This document shows, in pieces, positions 37,171 to 48,988 of a DNA stretch of 64,000 bases. The notes beneath the pieces are model-generated. The model was not told the DNA's origin. It saw nothing but the letters and a program-made list of their open reading frames with translations, and searched no databases. Numbering within the stretch: the stretch's first letter is position 1; each line of letters begins with the position of its first letter. Source of the DNA: Hyphomicrobium album (GTDB lineage Bacteria; Pseudomonadota; Alphaproteobacteria; Rhizobiales; Hyphomicrobiaceae); contig NZ_WMBQ01000002.1 of assembly GCF_009708035.1 (NCBI RefSeq), positions 372,001 through 436,000 of the forward strand, given 5' to 3'. The translations under genes were made by a program, and so were the position numbers.

Positions 37171-38448
37171 ATGCTGAGCCGCGACAGAGTTGACGCCAGA
37201 AACGCCGAGATCGTCGGCCTGCTCGACATCGGAACGAGCAAGGTCGCGTGCATCATCGCCGCGCTCGATGCGCCCGAGCATCCGGGAAGCGGACGTCGCG
37301 TGCGGGTCCTCGGCATCGGGCACCTGCGCTCGCGCGGCCTCAAGGCCGGTGTCATCACCGATCTCGCCGAGGCGGAGACTACCGTACGCGCCGCCATCGC
37401 CCAGGCGGAGCGGATGGCGCACCTGACGCTGGAGGAGGTATTCGTCTCCGTTTCCTGCGGACGCCTGCAGTCGTCGAACTTCGGCGCCAGCGTCGACGTC
37501 CCTGGCGGCGTGGTCCGCGCCGACGACATCGACCGCCTGATGGCCGGCGGCCACGCCTACGCCGAGCGCGAGGGGCGCACGCTGATCCACCTCAATCGGA
37601 TCGGCTACCGCGTCGACGGCGTCGCCGGGGCGCACGATCCGCGCGGCATGGCAGCCTCGCACCTGGCGGCCGATCTGCACACCGTCGCCGCCGACGAGGC
37701 GCCGGTCCGCAACCTGATGTTGGTCGTGGAGCGCTGCTACCTCAACGTGCGTGCCTTGATTGCTACGCCCTACGCTAGCGCGCTGGCGACGACGACCGAG
37801 GAGGAACGCCGCCTCGGCGTCACCTGCATCGACATTGGCGGCGGCACGGCAACCGCCGCGGCGTTCGCCGACGGCCACTTCGTGCATGCCGCGACCGTGC
37901 CGGTCGGCGGGCACCACATCACCATGGATATCGCCCAAGCCTTGCAGACACCACTTGCGGAGGCTGAGCGAATCAAGACGCTATACGGCACGTTGGTCGT
38001 CGCTCAGTCCGACGAGTATGAAACCTTCCCCTATGCCTTGTCGGGCGAGGAGGAAGGGGCGCGCGGGGAGGCGACGAAGGCGCAGCTTGCAGGGGTCATT
38101 CGTCCGCGTGTGGCGGGTATTCTCGGCATGGTGCGCGAGCGCATGGAAAAGGCCGGCGTCTCGGCCTTTGCCGGCGAGCGGGTGGTCCTGACGGGTGGCG
38201 CGAGCGCGCTCGTCGGCTTCGGCGAATTCGCCGCCAACACGCTCGGCAAGCCGGCGCGCGTTGCCCGGCCGCAGGCGCCGGTAGGGCTGCCGCAGGGGGT
38301 GTCTAGTCCGGCGTTCGCGACCGTTGCGGGTTTGCTCGCGGTGGCAGCGTCGGGAAGCGGTGAGGTGCCGGCGTTGCGGAGCCGCGATGGGTTTGGCGGC
38401 GGCTACTTGGAACGCGTCGGCGAGTGGTTGAAGACAGGCTTCGCGTAA
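37171..38448 (+). CDS. ftsA: Cell division protein FtsA
   Basis: 425-residue actin-like protein tethering FtsZ to the membrane. Phosphate 1 motif [17 protein letters not shown], 1C domain with [14 protein letters not shown], phosphate 2 [29 protein letters not shown] and a C-terminal amphipathic membrane-targeting helix [20 protein letters not shown] 37171 behind GAGGAAAG; the open frame upstream is a shadow of ftsQ. Confidence 0.96.
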   Translation: MLSRDRVDARNAEIVGLLDIGTSKVACIIAALDAPEHPGSGRRVRVLGIGHLRSRGLKAGVITDLAEAETTVRAAIAQAERMAHLTLEEVFVSVSCGRLQSSNFGASVDVPGGVVRADDIDRLMAGGHAYAEREGRTLIHLNRIGYRVDGVAGAHDPRGMAASHLAADLHTVAADEAPVRNLMLVVERCYLNVRALIATPYASALATTTEEERRLGVTCIDIGGGTATAAAFADGHFVHAATVPVGGHHITMDIAQALQTPLAEAERIKTLYGTLVVAQSDEYETFPYALSGEEEGARGEATKAQLAGVIRPRVAGILGMVRERMEKAGVSAFAGERVVLTGGASALVGFGEFAANTLGKPARVARPQAPVGLPQGVSSPAFATVAGLLAVAASGSGEVPALRSRDGFGGGYLERVGEWLKTGFA

Positions 38449-38454
38449 TTCACA

Positions 38455-38469
38455 AGCCCGAAACGGGCT
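38455..38469 (+). repeat. Small hairpin between ftsA and ftsZ
   Basis: AGCCCG-AAA-CGGGCT directly after the ftsA stop, 29 bases before ftsZ, with no T-run. It could stabilise or process the ftsZ mRNA or be a weak pause site. Confidence 0.5.
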
Positions 38470-38497
38470 CGGTCGGGGTGCAAGGAGCGCGGACGCG

Positions 38498-40168
38498 ATG
38501 AGCATTAAGCTGCAGCTTCCAAAGCTTACCGACCTTAGACCACGCATCAACGTCATCGGCGTCGGCGGCGCAGGCTGCAACGCCATCAACAACATGATCT
38601 CCGCCGGCTTGAACGGCGTCGAGTTCGTGGTCGCCAACACCGACGCGCAAGCGCTCGCCACCTCGAGCGCCGAGCATCGCCTGCAGCTCGGCGTCAACCT
38701 GACCGAGGGTCTCGGCGCCGGCTCGAAGCCGGAGATCGGCGAGGCCGCGGCGGAAGAGGCGATCAACGAGATCCGCGCCCAGATCGCCGGCTCGCACATG
38801 GTGTTCATCGCCGCCGGCATGGGCGGCGGCACCGGCACCGGCGCCGCCGCGGTGATCGCCCGCGCCGCCAAGGAGCTCGGCATCCTCACGGTCGGCATCG
38901 TCACGAAGCCGTTCCACTTCGAGGGCGCGCGCCGCATGCGCATCGCCGAGGTCGGTATCGGCGAGATCCGCAAGCACGTCGACACGCTGATCGTCATCCC
39001 CAATCAGAACCTCTTCCGCGTCGCCAACGAGAAGACGACTTTCGCCGAGGCCTTCGTCCTCGCCGACCAGGTCCTCTATTCGGGCGTCGCCTGCATCGTC
39101 GACCTGATCATCAAGGAAGGCCTGATCAACCTCGACTTCGCCGACGTCCGCACCGTGATGAGCGGCATGGGGTCGGCCGTCATGGGCACCGGCGAAGCCT
39201 CGGGCGAGAATCGCGCCTCGGTCGCCGCCGAGGAGGCGATCGCCAATCCGCTGCTCGACGACGTCTCGCTCAAGGGTGCCCGCGGACTGCTGCTCTCGAT
39301 CACCGGCGGCCGCGATCTCACCCTCTACGAGGTGGACGAGGCCGCAAGCCGCGTGCGCCAGGAAGTCGATCCGGAAGCCAACATCATCGTCGGCGCCACC
39401 TTCGACGAAACGCTCGGCGACCGCGTGCGCGTGTCGATCGTCGCGTCGGGCATGATGCGCCAGGGCGAGCTGGCGCCGATGCCGGCCCACGGCGATCCGC
39501 GCCAGCGTGCGGCCCGTGCTCCCGCGCAGATGCCACCGCAAGCGCCGCGTCATCAGGAGATGCAACGCAACTATGCGCCGCCTCCGCCGCCGCAGCAGGA
39601 CGAGGATATGCAGCGCCGCCTGAGCGAAGCGATCGGCTCGGAAGGCGACGCACATGAGCGGCAAGGGTCGCGCGAGGTCTGGCGCGCGCCCGGCAACGTC
39701 GTCATCGAGGAAGGTTTCGCGCACATGCAGTGGGCGGGCCGTCCGCAGGGACCAGCCGCGCCAACCGCGGAGTCCGCCAATCAGCCGACCGGGCACTTTA
39801 TCCCGGCACCGCCCGCCGAATTGCGCCGCGGCGCGCGCCGCATGCCCGAAGTAGGCGACTTCCCGCCGGTCGCGCAGCGCGAATACCGCGCCAAGGCGGG
39901 ACACGCGGCGCCGTCCAACCCGCCGCAGCCGCCCCAGCAGCCGTCGCCTGAGGGCGGCCAGCGGCGCGGCATCCTCCAGCGGATCATCAGTCGGGCGCGT
40001 GGCGAAGACATGGAAGACCCGCCGACGAGCAATGCCGCACCCGATCCGCGTCGCATGTCGAACTCGTCGTCGGACGACTGGTGGGCCGCCGAGCGTGATT
40101 CGCAGAGGCAGGACGACCAGGACGACAGGGCCCCCCTGCCGGAGTTCTTCAACAGGCAGAGCAAGTAG
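38498..40168 (+). CDS. ftsZ: Cell division GTPase FtsZ
   Basis: 556-residue tubulin-like GTPase forming the Z ring. [15 protein letters not shown] (19-33), nucleotide loop GGGTGTGAA (109-117), T7 loop region [11 protein letters not shown]. After the ~320-residue core comes a long, Pro/Gln/Arg-rich linker (about 320-540) and the C-terminal peptide [10 protein letters not shown] that binds FtsA. The long linker is usual for this order (FtsZ1 type). RBS AAGGAG. Confidence 0.97.
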   Translation: MSIKLQLPKLTDLRPRINVIGVGGAGCNAINNMISAGLNGVEFVVANTDAQALATSSAEHRLQLGVNLTEGLGAGSKPEIGEAAAEEAINEIRAQIAGSHMVFIAAGMGGGTGTGAAAVIARAAKELGILTVGIVTKPFHFEGARRMRIAEVGIGEIRKHVDTLIVIPNQNLFRVANEKTTFAEAFVLADQVLYSGVACIVDLIIKEGLINLDFADVRTVMSGMGSAVMGTGEASGENRASVAAEEAIANPLLDDVSLKGARGLLLSITGGRDLTLYEVDEAASRVRQEVDPEANIIVGATFDETLGDRVRVSIVASGMMRQGELAPMPAHGDPRQRAARAPAQMPPQAPRHQEMQRNYAPPPPPQQDEDMQRRLSEAIGSEGDAHERQGSREVWRAPGNVVIEEGFAHMQWAGRPQGPAAPTAESANQPTGHFIPAPPAELRRGARRMPEVGDFPPVAQREYRAKAGHAAPSNPPQPPQQPSPEGGQRRGILQRIISRARGEDMEDPPTSNAAPDPRRMSNSSSDDWWAAERDSQRQDDQDDRAPLPEFFNRQSK

Positions 40169-40452
40169 CGCCCCCCACTGCGAAAAAGCGCAGTAAAATG
40201 GGCTAAAAGCGGCCTGTACCCCCGCGGTAACACATCGTAAGAAACCGTGATTTGGCTGTCCCGCTAGGCTCAGCGTATCGTTCGATTGTTAACGACAGCG
40301 TTCGCTAAGTCCCTGCACTACCAAGGGCGCAGCTCGAAACGACGCCCCGGCAAGTTAACGGTTATCGCGATTTGGGACGCGAACAATGTTGGGGGTGGTG
40401 GTCGCCAGGACACACTGGCTGATCGCCGAAGGTCATCGAGGGACGGGCGCAT
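40169..40452 (+). other. ftsZ-lpxC intergenic region
   Basis: 284 bases without a gene. A small hairpin ACTGCG-AAAAAG-CGCAGT (40177-40194) follows ftsZ and is only a weak terminator candidate. Two GTTAAC sites (40288-40293, 40354-40359) lie in a less GC-rich stretch that probably carries the lpxC promoter; neither has a partner TTAA at CtrA spacing. No -10/-35 pair stood out. Confidence 0.5.
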
Positions 40453-41394
40453 ATGTCGAATCGATTCATCGGCGCGCGACAAACCACGATCGCGCGCGAG
40501 ATCGAGGTGACAGGGACGGGGGTCCACAGCGGAGCGCCAGTTTCGGTTATTCTGCATCCTGCAGCTGCCGACACTGGGCTCCGTTTTCTTGTCACCAAAC
40601 GCGGTCGCGTGGTCGCGGAAATTCCTGCCAGCGTCGATTACGTAAAGAACCTGACGCTGTGCACAGTCATCGGTAATGATGCCGGCATCACTGTCGGCAC
40701 CATCGAGCATCTCCTCTCCGCCCTGCGCGGTCTCGCCGTCGACAACTGCATCATCGAGATCGACAGCAAGGAAGTGCCGATCATGGACGGGAGCGCTGCT
40801 CCCTTCGTTGATCTGATAGACGAGGCAGGCATCCGCGAGCTCGCGGCGCCTCGCCGCTACATCAAGGTACTGAAGCCCATCCGCGTGCAGGAAGGCGAGA
40901 GCTGGGGCGAGCTTGTTCCCCACTCCGGTTTCCACCTCGACGTCGAAATCGACTTCCCGACGCCGCTGATCGGCAAGCAGCGCCTTTCCTTCGAGATGAG
41001 CCCGGGTGTGTTCCGCACCGAAATCTGCCGGGCCCGCACCTTCGGCTTCATGAGCGACGTCGAGAGACTCTGGAAAGCCGGTCTCGCGCTCGGAGCCAAC
41101 CTCACCAACACCATCGCCATCGGCGACAACAAGATCATGAACCGCGAAGGCCTGCGCTATCCGCAGGAGTTCGTGCGCCACAAGATCCTGGACGCCGTGG
41201 GCGACTTGGCGCTGGCCGGCAAGCCGCTGCTCGCCGCCTACCGCTCGGTGAAGGGCGGCCACCGCATGAACTCGCTGGTGGTGCAGGCCCTCCTCGCCGA
41301 CACCGACGCCTGGACCGTCGTGCAGGGCCCGCGGGTACGCGAGACCAAGCCGCAGGTCGACCTCTCGGCTTACGCTATCGCCGCCGGGGAATAA
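40453..41394 (+). CDS. lpxC: UDP-3-O-acyl-N-acetylglucosamine deacetylase LpxC
   Basis: 313-residue zinc deacetylase, the committed step of lipid A synthesis. Zinc ligands: His86 in GTIEHLLSAL, His243 and Asp247 in RHKILDAVGDLAL; His270 in GGHRMNSL is the catalytic base; Glu85 beside the first ligand. Also ITVGTIEHLLSALRGL and VPIMDGSAAPFV. Normal length. It lies after ftsZ as in many proteobacteria but has its own upstream gap and terminator. Confidence 0.97.
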   Translation: MSNRFIGARQTTIAREIEVTGTGVHSGAPVSVILHPAAADTGLRFLVTKRGRVVAEIPASVDYVKNLTLCTVIGNDAGITVGTIEHLLSALRGLAVDNCIIEIDSKEVPIMDGSAAPFVDLIDEAGIRELAAPRRYIKVLKPIRVQEGESWGELVPHSGFHLDVEIDFPTPLIGKQRLSFEMSPGVFRTEICRARTFGFMSDVERLWKAGLALGANLTNTIAIGDNKIMNREGLRYPQEFVRHKILDAVGDLALAGKPLLAAYRSVKGGHRMNSLVVQALLADTDAWTVVQGPRVRETKPQVDLSAYAIAAGE

Positions 41395-41410
41395 GGCTAA
41401 AAGAATCGCT

Positions 41411-41450
41411 CGGCAAATGCGCGCGGCCCTCTCGGGCCGCGTTGCCGTTT
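41411..41450 (+). terminator. Intrinsic terminator of lpxC
   Basis: Stem CGCGGCCC-TCTC-GGGCCGCG (41422-41441), extended by CGGCAA (41411-41416) with TTGCCG (41442-41447) across a five-base bulge, then GTTTTGG. It ends the lpxC transcript 17 bases past the stop. Confidence 0.85.
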
Positions 41451-41549
41451 TGGGCAGCGGCGCGCCGGTCACACACCGTCTCAGGAAGCGCTCCTAGTCC
41501 CATAACAACCATAATCATCGCCTAGCCGAGAGGGCGGTGTACGAGCGAT

Positions 41550-41569
41550 TGGCCGCGGTATCGCGGCCA
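41550..41569. promoter_or_regulatory. Perfect inverted repeat upstream of bamD
   Basis: TGGCCGCG-GTAT-CGCGGCCA, 73 bases before the bamD start. Not a terminator (no T-run). It could be an operator or a leader hairpin. Confidence 0.5.
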
Positions 41570-41641
41570 GCGTAGTATGTGCTAGGGGTGGTTCGACGCG
41601 TGAGGTCTCGGGGGCCGCGAGCGTCCAACGAAAGCAGGCGG

Positions 41642-42622
41642 ATGCCGCACGTGGGGAAAGTCAAAGCCGGCTCGATTTCGCGCCACGCTGCCAAGGTGCT
41701 CGCGCTGTGCGCCCTCGCCGGGCTGCTGGCCGCATGCGCCTCCAACGATGCCGTCCGCGCCCTCAATCCAGATCCGCCGAGCAAGATGTTCGCCGACGCC
41801 GACGCGCTGCAGGCGAAGGGCAATTTCGAGGACGCCGCCAAGAAATTCGAGGACGTCGACCGCGAGCATCCGTACTCGCCCGAGGCGCGCCGCGCCATCG
41901 TCATGGCCGCCTACGCCTACTACAAGGCCGGCAAGCTGCCCGAGGCCATCGCCTCGGCCGAGCGCTACACGACGATGCACCCCGGCACCAAGGAAGCGCC
42001 GCTCGCCCACCACATCATCGCGCAGTCCTACTTCGAGGAGATGAAGCAGCCGGACCGCGACCAGGATGCCACGCGCAAGGCGCTCGCCCAGCTCAGGACG
42101 CTGAAGACGCGCTACCCGGACAGCACCTACGCCCAGAAGGCCGACAACCAGATCCGCCTGTGCGAGGACACGCTCGCCGCGCAGGAGATGAACGTCGGCC
42201 GTTACTACATGGACAAGGGCAACCAGATCGCCGCCATCAACCGCTTCAAGACGGTCGTGACCGAGTACCAGACCACCGCGCACGTCGAGGAGGCGCTCTA
42301 CCGCCTGACCGCCGCCTACCTGTCGCTGGGCATCGCGCCCGAGGCGCAGAACGCCACCGCCGTGCTGGGGCACAACTTCCCCAACTCGCAGTGGTACAAG
42401 GACTCTTACGCGCTGCTGCAGAAGCAGGGTCTGATGCCGCAGGTCAGCCAAGGCTCGTGGATGACCGACGTCCTGCAGGGTCCTGCAAAAAAGGCCCCGC
42501 CGCCGCCGCCAGCGGCCACCAAGCCCGCGCCGGCCGCGCCCGCCGCCCCCGATTGGCCGGCGGCGACCACCACTCCGAAGGGACCGGTACCGCCGTCCTC
42601 GCTCGGCGGCCCGCAGTCCTGA
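41642..42622 (+). CDS. bamD: Outer-membrane assembly lipoprotein BamD
   Basis: 326-residue BAM-complex lipoprotein. From ATG 41642 the signal peptide ends in lipobox L29-A-A-C32 (ALAGLLAACAS), followed by TPR-like helices (MFADADALQAKGNFEDAAKKFE, YYKAGKLPEAIASAERY) typical of ComL/YfiO. The C-terminal ~50 residues are Pro/Ala-rich (KKAPPPPPAATKPAPAAPAAP). An upstream GTG (41579) would give a longer, Arg-rich N-terminus and is less likely. Next gene is ligA, 87 bases on. Confidence 0.93.
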   Translation: MPHVGKVKAGSISRHAAKVLALCALAGLLAACASNDAVRALNPDPPSKMFADADALQAKGNFEDAAKKFEDVDREHPYSPEARRAIVMAAYAYYKAGKLPEAIASAERYTTMHPGTKEAPLAHHIIAQSYFEEMKQPDRDQDATRKALAQLRTLKTRYPDSTYAQKADNQIRLCEDTLAAQEMNVGRYYMDKGNQIAAINRFKTVVTEYQTTAHVEEALYRLTAAYLSLGIAPEAQNATAVLGHNFPNSQWYKDSYALLQKQGLMPQVSQGSWMTDVLQGPAKKAPPPPPAATKPAPAAPAAPDWPAATTTPKGPVPPSSLGGPQS

Positions 42623-44842
<2,220 letters not shown>

Positions 44843-44913
44843 TTGCCAGCTAGTATTACCGCGCCAAGTCCCTACTTAGCGGGGGGACATCGCGCCAACG
44901 ACAGGGAGCCACA

Positions 44914-46167
44914 ATGCTGAGGAGACGCCGCCTATCGTCCGGGATACGCCTCGGGCCTCCGCTCCCCTTCCGCCTCCTCAACACCCTGGGCCCTTTGGTT
45001 AAATCCCTCGGGCTATGGCCGCGAGTCGACGTTGACCGGCAGATGCGCGCCACCGAGAAGAAGTACAAGCGCAACAATTGGACGCCGGAGCTCAAGCGGG
45101 CGCTGCCGCCGCGCGCCGAAGGCTTCAACAGCCAGGACGCCGACCTGTCGCTGTTCGGCGCGCTCGTCATTCGCGGCCAGTTCCTGAAGAGCATGGACAA
45201 CGCGCTGGCGCTCGAGGATCTCATCGCCCGCTACCCGCAGATCCTCGATGAAAAGATCCGCCGCCCGCTGTTCGTGCTCGGTCTCGCCCGTACGGGCACG
45301 ACCCTCCTGCAGCGGCTGCTGTCGCTGCATTCCGGCGCCCGCTACCTGCCGTTCTGGGAGGGCTACACGCCCTATCCGCGCCAGGTCGGCAATCACCAGG
45401 GCGGCAAAGACGGCCGCTACCGCGAAGCCAAGAACCGCCTCAAGCTGCTGAATTGGGTGGGGGAGGAGTTCAACAAGATCCATCCCATCGCGATCGACGA
45501 TCCGGAGGAGTGCTATCACCTCTTCCGCAACCACTTCCTCGTGCCGCCCGGCTTCGACTTCGCCAACGTCCCGAGCTACTGGCGTTGGTGGGATGATCGC
45601 GCCCACGCCGACTGCTACCGCATGCACAAGCGGCAGCTACAGGCGCTGCAATGGCTCAACCCCAACCAGCATTGGGTGCTGAAGTGCCCCAACCACCTGT
45701 CGGGCCTGAAGCACCTGCTGGAGACGTACCCCGACGCGCGCATCGTCAATACGCATCGCGATCCGCTGAAGACCGTGCCGTCCTTGTGCAGTCTCACAGC
45801 CGTGATGTGGGGCATGACCTCCGATAAGAACGATTTGCCCACCATCGCCGAGTTCGTTCTCGACCTTGCCGAGAACTGCGAGGCCGCCGGGCGCGCGGCG
45901 ATGCACGTCGTTCCCCGCGATCAGATACTGCATGTCGAGTATGACGAGCTGGTGCGCGATCCTGCGGCGATGGCAGTGTCGATCTACGAGCGCTTCGGCT
46001 ATCCGGCCGATGCTTCGCTGAAAGCGCGCATGAGCAAGTGGCTGGCTGAGAACCCCAGCGACAAGCACGGCAAGCACACCTACGCGCTGGAGGATTTCGG
46101 CCTGACGCCGGAGATCATTCGGAAGCGCCTTGCTGTGCCGCCAGTTCGCTCCGCCGCCGGCGCGTGA
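44914..46167 (+). CDS. Sulfotransferase family protein
   Basis: 417-residue Sulfotransfer_3-type protein. The PAPS 5'-phosphosulfate loop is LARTGTTLLQRLL (124-136); the 3'-phosphate region is near RIVNTHRDPLKTVPSLCSLT; HVEYDELVRDP is also typical. Probably transfers sulfate to a lipid or sugar, but the acceptor cannot be told. RBS GGGAG before ATG. Convergent with the aminopeptidase gene, 25 bases between ends, with no obvious terminator. Confidence 0.88.
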   Translation: MLRRRRLSSGIRLGPPLPFRLLNTLGPLVKSLGLWPRVDVDRQMRATEKKYKRNNWTPELKRALPPRAEGFNSQDADLSLFGALVIRGQFLKSMDNALALEDLIARYPQILDEKIRRPLFVLGLARTGTTLLQRLLSLHSGARYLPFWEGYTPYPRQVGNHQGGKDGRYREAKNRLKLLNWVGEEFNKIHPIAIDDPEECYHLFRNHFLVPPGFDFANVPSYWRWWDDRAHADCYRMHKRQLQALQWLNPNQHWVLKCPNHLSGLKHLLETYPDARIVNTHRDPLKTVPSLCSLTAVMWGMTSDKNDLPTIAEFVLDLAENCEAAGRAAMHVVPRDQILHVEYDELVRDPAAMAVSIYERFGYPADASLKARMSKWLAENPSDKHGKHTYALEDFGLTPEIIRKRLAVPPVRSAAGA

Positions 46168-46192
46168 CGTACGGCTTGAAAGCGCGTGGCGG

Positions 46193-48001
46193 CTACAGTG
46201 GTGCGGTGGCGGCCTGCAGCCAGCCGCGCGCCTCGTCGTCGAGCTCGGGGCCGAGCGCCGCGGCGACGTGTGCGTGATAGGCATCGAGCCACGCCACGTC
46301 GTCGGGCGAAAGCATTTCCTTCACGATCAGCCGCCGGTCGATCGGCGCCAGTGTCAGCGTCTCGAAGCCCATCGTCTCGCGGTCGGCGCCCGGCATTTTC
46401 TCCAGATCGGTGACCAGCACCAGGTTCTCGATGCGAATGCCGTAGGCGCCTTCTTTGTAATACCCCGGCTCGTTGGAAATGATCATGCCGGGCTCCAGCA
46501 CTGCCATTCCGGCGCGCGAGATCGACTGCGGCCCTTCGTGCACCGAGAGGTAGCTGCCGATGCCGTGGCCGGTGCCATGGTCGTAGTCCAGCCCCGCTTG
46601 CCACAGTGCGCGGCGCGCGAACGGATCGAGATCGATACCGCGCGTGCCCTTGGGGAAGCGCGCCGACGCGACGGCGATATGCCCCTTCAACACCAGCGTG
46701 AAGCGCTCGCGCATCTCCGTTGTCGGCTTGCCGATGGCGACCGTGCGCGTGATGTCGGTGGTGCCGTCGAGATACTGGGCGCCGCTGTCGATCAGGAACA
46801 GCTCGCCTGGCTTGAGCTTGCGGTTGGTCGCCTCCGAGACCCGGTAGTGGACGATGGCGCCGTTGGGGCCGCTACCGGAGATGGTGTCGAACGAGATTTC
46901 GCGCAGCTGGTTGGTCGCACGGCGGAATCCCTCCAGCCGCCGCACCGCCTCGATCTCGTCGAGCGTGTCGGCCGCCGCCGTGTCGAGCCAGGCGAGGAAG
47001 CGGGTGATGGCCACGCCGTCGCGCAGATGCGCCGCGCGGGCGCCCTTGATCTCCGCCGCGTTCTTGATCGCCTTCATGGCGATGCTCGGATCGCCGCCGC
47101 GCACCGTGCTCTTGGGCCCGAGCGTGCGGGCAAACCAGTACCCCGCCGCGCCTGGATCGATGCGCACACGCTTGCCCGCCTTGCGCAGCGCCTTGAGCCG
47201 CGCCGCCAGCCCCTCCGGCGCGCTGATCTTGGCGAACGTCTCGAGCTCTTTGCGAACCGCCGGCTCCAGCTTCTCGGCGCCGACGAACAGCTCCGGCTTG
47301 CCCGTCGCCGGGACGATCGCGAACGCCAGCGCCACCGGGGTATGCGGGATGTCGGAGCCGCGGATGTTGAACGTCCAGGCGACGCTGTCGGACAGCGTCA
47401 GCACCACCGCGTCCTGCTTGTCGGTCTTCAAGGCCTTCTGAATGTCGGCGATCTTCTCCTGCGCCGCGCGGCCCGCGAATTTCAGCGGGTGCAGCGCGAC
47501 CGGGTTCTTCGGCGCCGGCGGGCGCGCGCGCCCCCAGACGCGGTCGACGAGGTTGCGGTTCGTCGGCACCAGCTTGATGCCGTGCGGCTTCAGCGCCGCC
47601 GTGAGCCGCTCCACCTCGGCCACCGTATGCAGCCGCGGATCGAACCCGATCCGGTGCCCGCGCGAGGCATGCTCGGCCAGCCAATCGCCGAGCTTGGCGC
47701 GCGGGACGCTCGATACCTCGATCAGCCCCGGCTCGACCTCGGCCCGCGCCTGCACCGTGTAGCGGCCGTCGGCGAACAGCGTCGCCGTCTTCTTGCCGAT
47801 GACCGCCAGCCCGGCCGAGCCGGTGAAACCGGTGATGAACTTGAGCCGCGCCGCGGACTCCGGCACGTACTCGCCCTGGAACTCGTCGGCGCGCGGCACG
47901 AGATAGGCGTCGAGCTTCGCGGCCGCCATCAGGCGGCGCAGCTCCTTCAGGCGAGCTGGTGTGGCGCCGCGCTCCGCCTGGTTTTCGAAGGTCTGAAACA
48001 T
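46193..48001 (-). CDS. Aminopeptidase P family metallopeptidase (Xaa-Pro)
   Basis: 602 residues, the long three-domain form (two creatinase-like N-terminal domains, then the pita-bread domain). Metal ligands in order: Asp in FLIDSGAQY, Asp in DGTTDITRT, His in GTGHGIGSYLSVHEG, Glu in IISNEPGYY, Glu in GIRIENLVLV. Removes N-terminal residues before proline. ATG 48001 is chosen over TTG 48037; neither has a strong RBS. Last of three minus-strand genes DUF3754-prmA-this. Confidence 0.93.
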   Translation of the reverse strand: MFQTFENQAERGATPARLKELRRLMAAAKLDAYLVPRADEFQGEYVPESAARLKFITGFTGSAGLAVIGKKTATLFADGRYTVQARAEVEPGLIEVSSVPRAKLGDWLAEHASRGHRIGFDPRLHTVAEVERLTAALKPHGIKLVPTNRNLVDRVWGRARPPAPKNPVALHPLKFAGRAAQEKIADIQKALKTDKQDAVVLTLSDSVAWTFNIRGSDIPHTPVALAFAIVPATGKPELFVGAEKLEPAVRKELETFAKISAPEGLAARLKALRKAGKRVRIDPGAAGYWFARTLGPKSTVRGGDPSIAMKAIKNAAEIKGARAAHLRDGVAITRFLAWLDTAAADTLDEIEAVRRLEGFRRATNQLREISFDTISGSGPNGAIVHYRVSEATNRKLKPGELFLIDSGAQYLDGTTDITRTVAIGKPTTEMRERFTLVLKGHIAVASARFPKGTRGIDLDPFARRALWQAGLDYDHGTGHGIGSYLSVHEGPQSISRAGMAVLEPGMIISNEPGYYKEGAYGIRIENLVLVTDLEKMPGADRETMGFETLTLAPIDRRLIVKEMLSPDDVAWLDAYHAHVAAALGPELDDEARGWLQAATAPL

Positions 48002-48076
48002 GGCAGCTTGTTTAAGCGCCTTGGCGGGAGCGGGCAATTCGCATTGCGCCCGACCACACAGCAGCGCCTACACAAC

Positions 48077-48946
48077 TCAAGCCCGGCGGCGCAGGGTCAG
48101 CGTCGTCCAGTCGCCGATCTGCCGGCGCTTCAGTACCTGGAAGCCGTGCGCGACATAGGCGGCGATCACCGCCGGCGCCTCCGGATTGAGGATGCCCGAC
48201 AGCACCGCGTGGCCGCCCGGGCGCACCGCCCTGGCGACATCGCCGGCCAGCATGCGCAGCGGCCCGGCGAGGATGTTGGCGATGATCAGGTCGAACGGGG
48301 CTGCATGACGCAGCCAGGGATGCTCGAGGCCCATTGCGCAGGCGGTGACGATGCGGCGCGCGCCATTGGCGTCGGCGTTGGCCCGCGCCACGTCCACCGC
48401 GATCGGATCGTTGTCGGAGGCCATGACCTGCGCCCGCGGCATGGCCCGCGCCGCGGCGATCGCCAGCACGCCCGAGCCGCATCCGAGATCGAGAACGCGG
48501 CCGATGCCGCCATTGCGTGCCAGCCCGTCGATGGCCAGCAGGCAGCCGAGCGTCGTGCCGTGGTGGGCGGTGCCGAACGCCTCGCCCGCATCGACGAGGA
48601 TCGCCCGGGGCCCATACGGTATCCGGCCGCGATCATGGCTGCCGTGCACGACGAACCTGCCGGCGATCACCGGCGGCAGCGCCGCCTGCGAGATCGCCAC
48701 CCAGTTGAGGTCGGGGACATCCTCCAGCTGCAGCGGCAGCGCATCGGCCACCTCCGCCGCCACCATCTGCGCGGCGGCGTCCGCATCGGCACGAATCTGC
48801 GAATAGCCCTCCACCCGCCAGGCGCCGGGGCCGTCCTCGAACAGCGTCACCGCGTCGAGCGCCGGATCGGCGGCGGCGAGCGCGGCCTCGATCGCCTGCG
48901 CCACGCCGAGGTCGGTGGCACGCACGGAGAGCTTGGTGCTGGTCAT
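48077..48946 (-). CDS. prmA: Ribosomal protein L11 methyltransferase
   Basis: 289-residue SAM methyltransferase that modifies ribosomal protein L11. SAM loop LDLGCGSGVLAIAAARAM; the preceding GTAHHGTTLGCLLAI matches the PrmA GTGxHxTT motif, and DLIIANILAGPLRML is the NxxA-type catalytic segment. N-terminal domain is alpha/beta with a short linker. 42 bases after the DUF3754 stop. Confidence 0.92.
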   Translation of the reverse strand: MTSTKLSVRATDLGVAQAIEAALAAADPALDAVTLFEDGPGAWRVEGYSQIRADADAAAQMVAAEVADALPLQLEDVPDLNWVAISQAALPPVIAGRFVVHGSHDRGRIPYGPRAILVDAGEAFGTAHHGTTLGCLLAIDGLARNGGIGRVLDLGCGSGVLAIAAARAMPRAQVMASDNDPIAVDVARANADANGARRIVTACAMGLEHPWLRHAAPFDLIIANILAGPLRMLAGDVARAVRPGGHAVLSGILNPEAPAVIAAYVAHGFQVLKRRQIGDWTTLTLRRRA

Positions 48947-48988
48947 CGAGCTAGAGCTGCGCCTCTTGCGCGAAGCGTTGGAGGCGGG

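Noticed and set aside
40177-40194. Hairpin after ftsZ as a terminator
   Set aside because: Six-base stem and no T-run on the plus strand; too weak to call.
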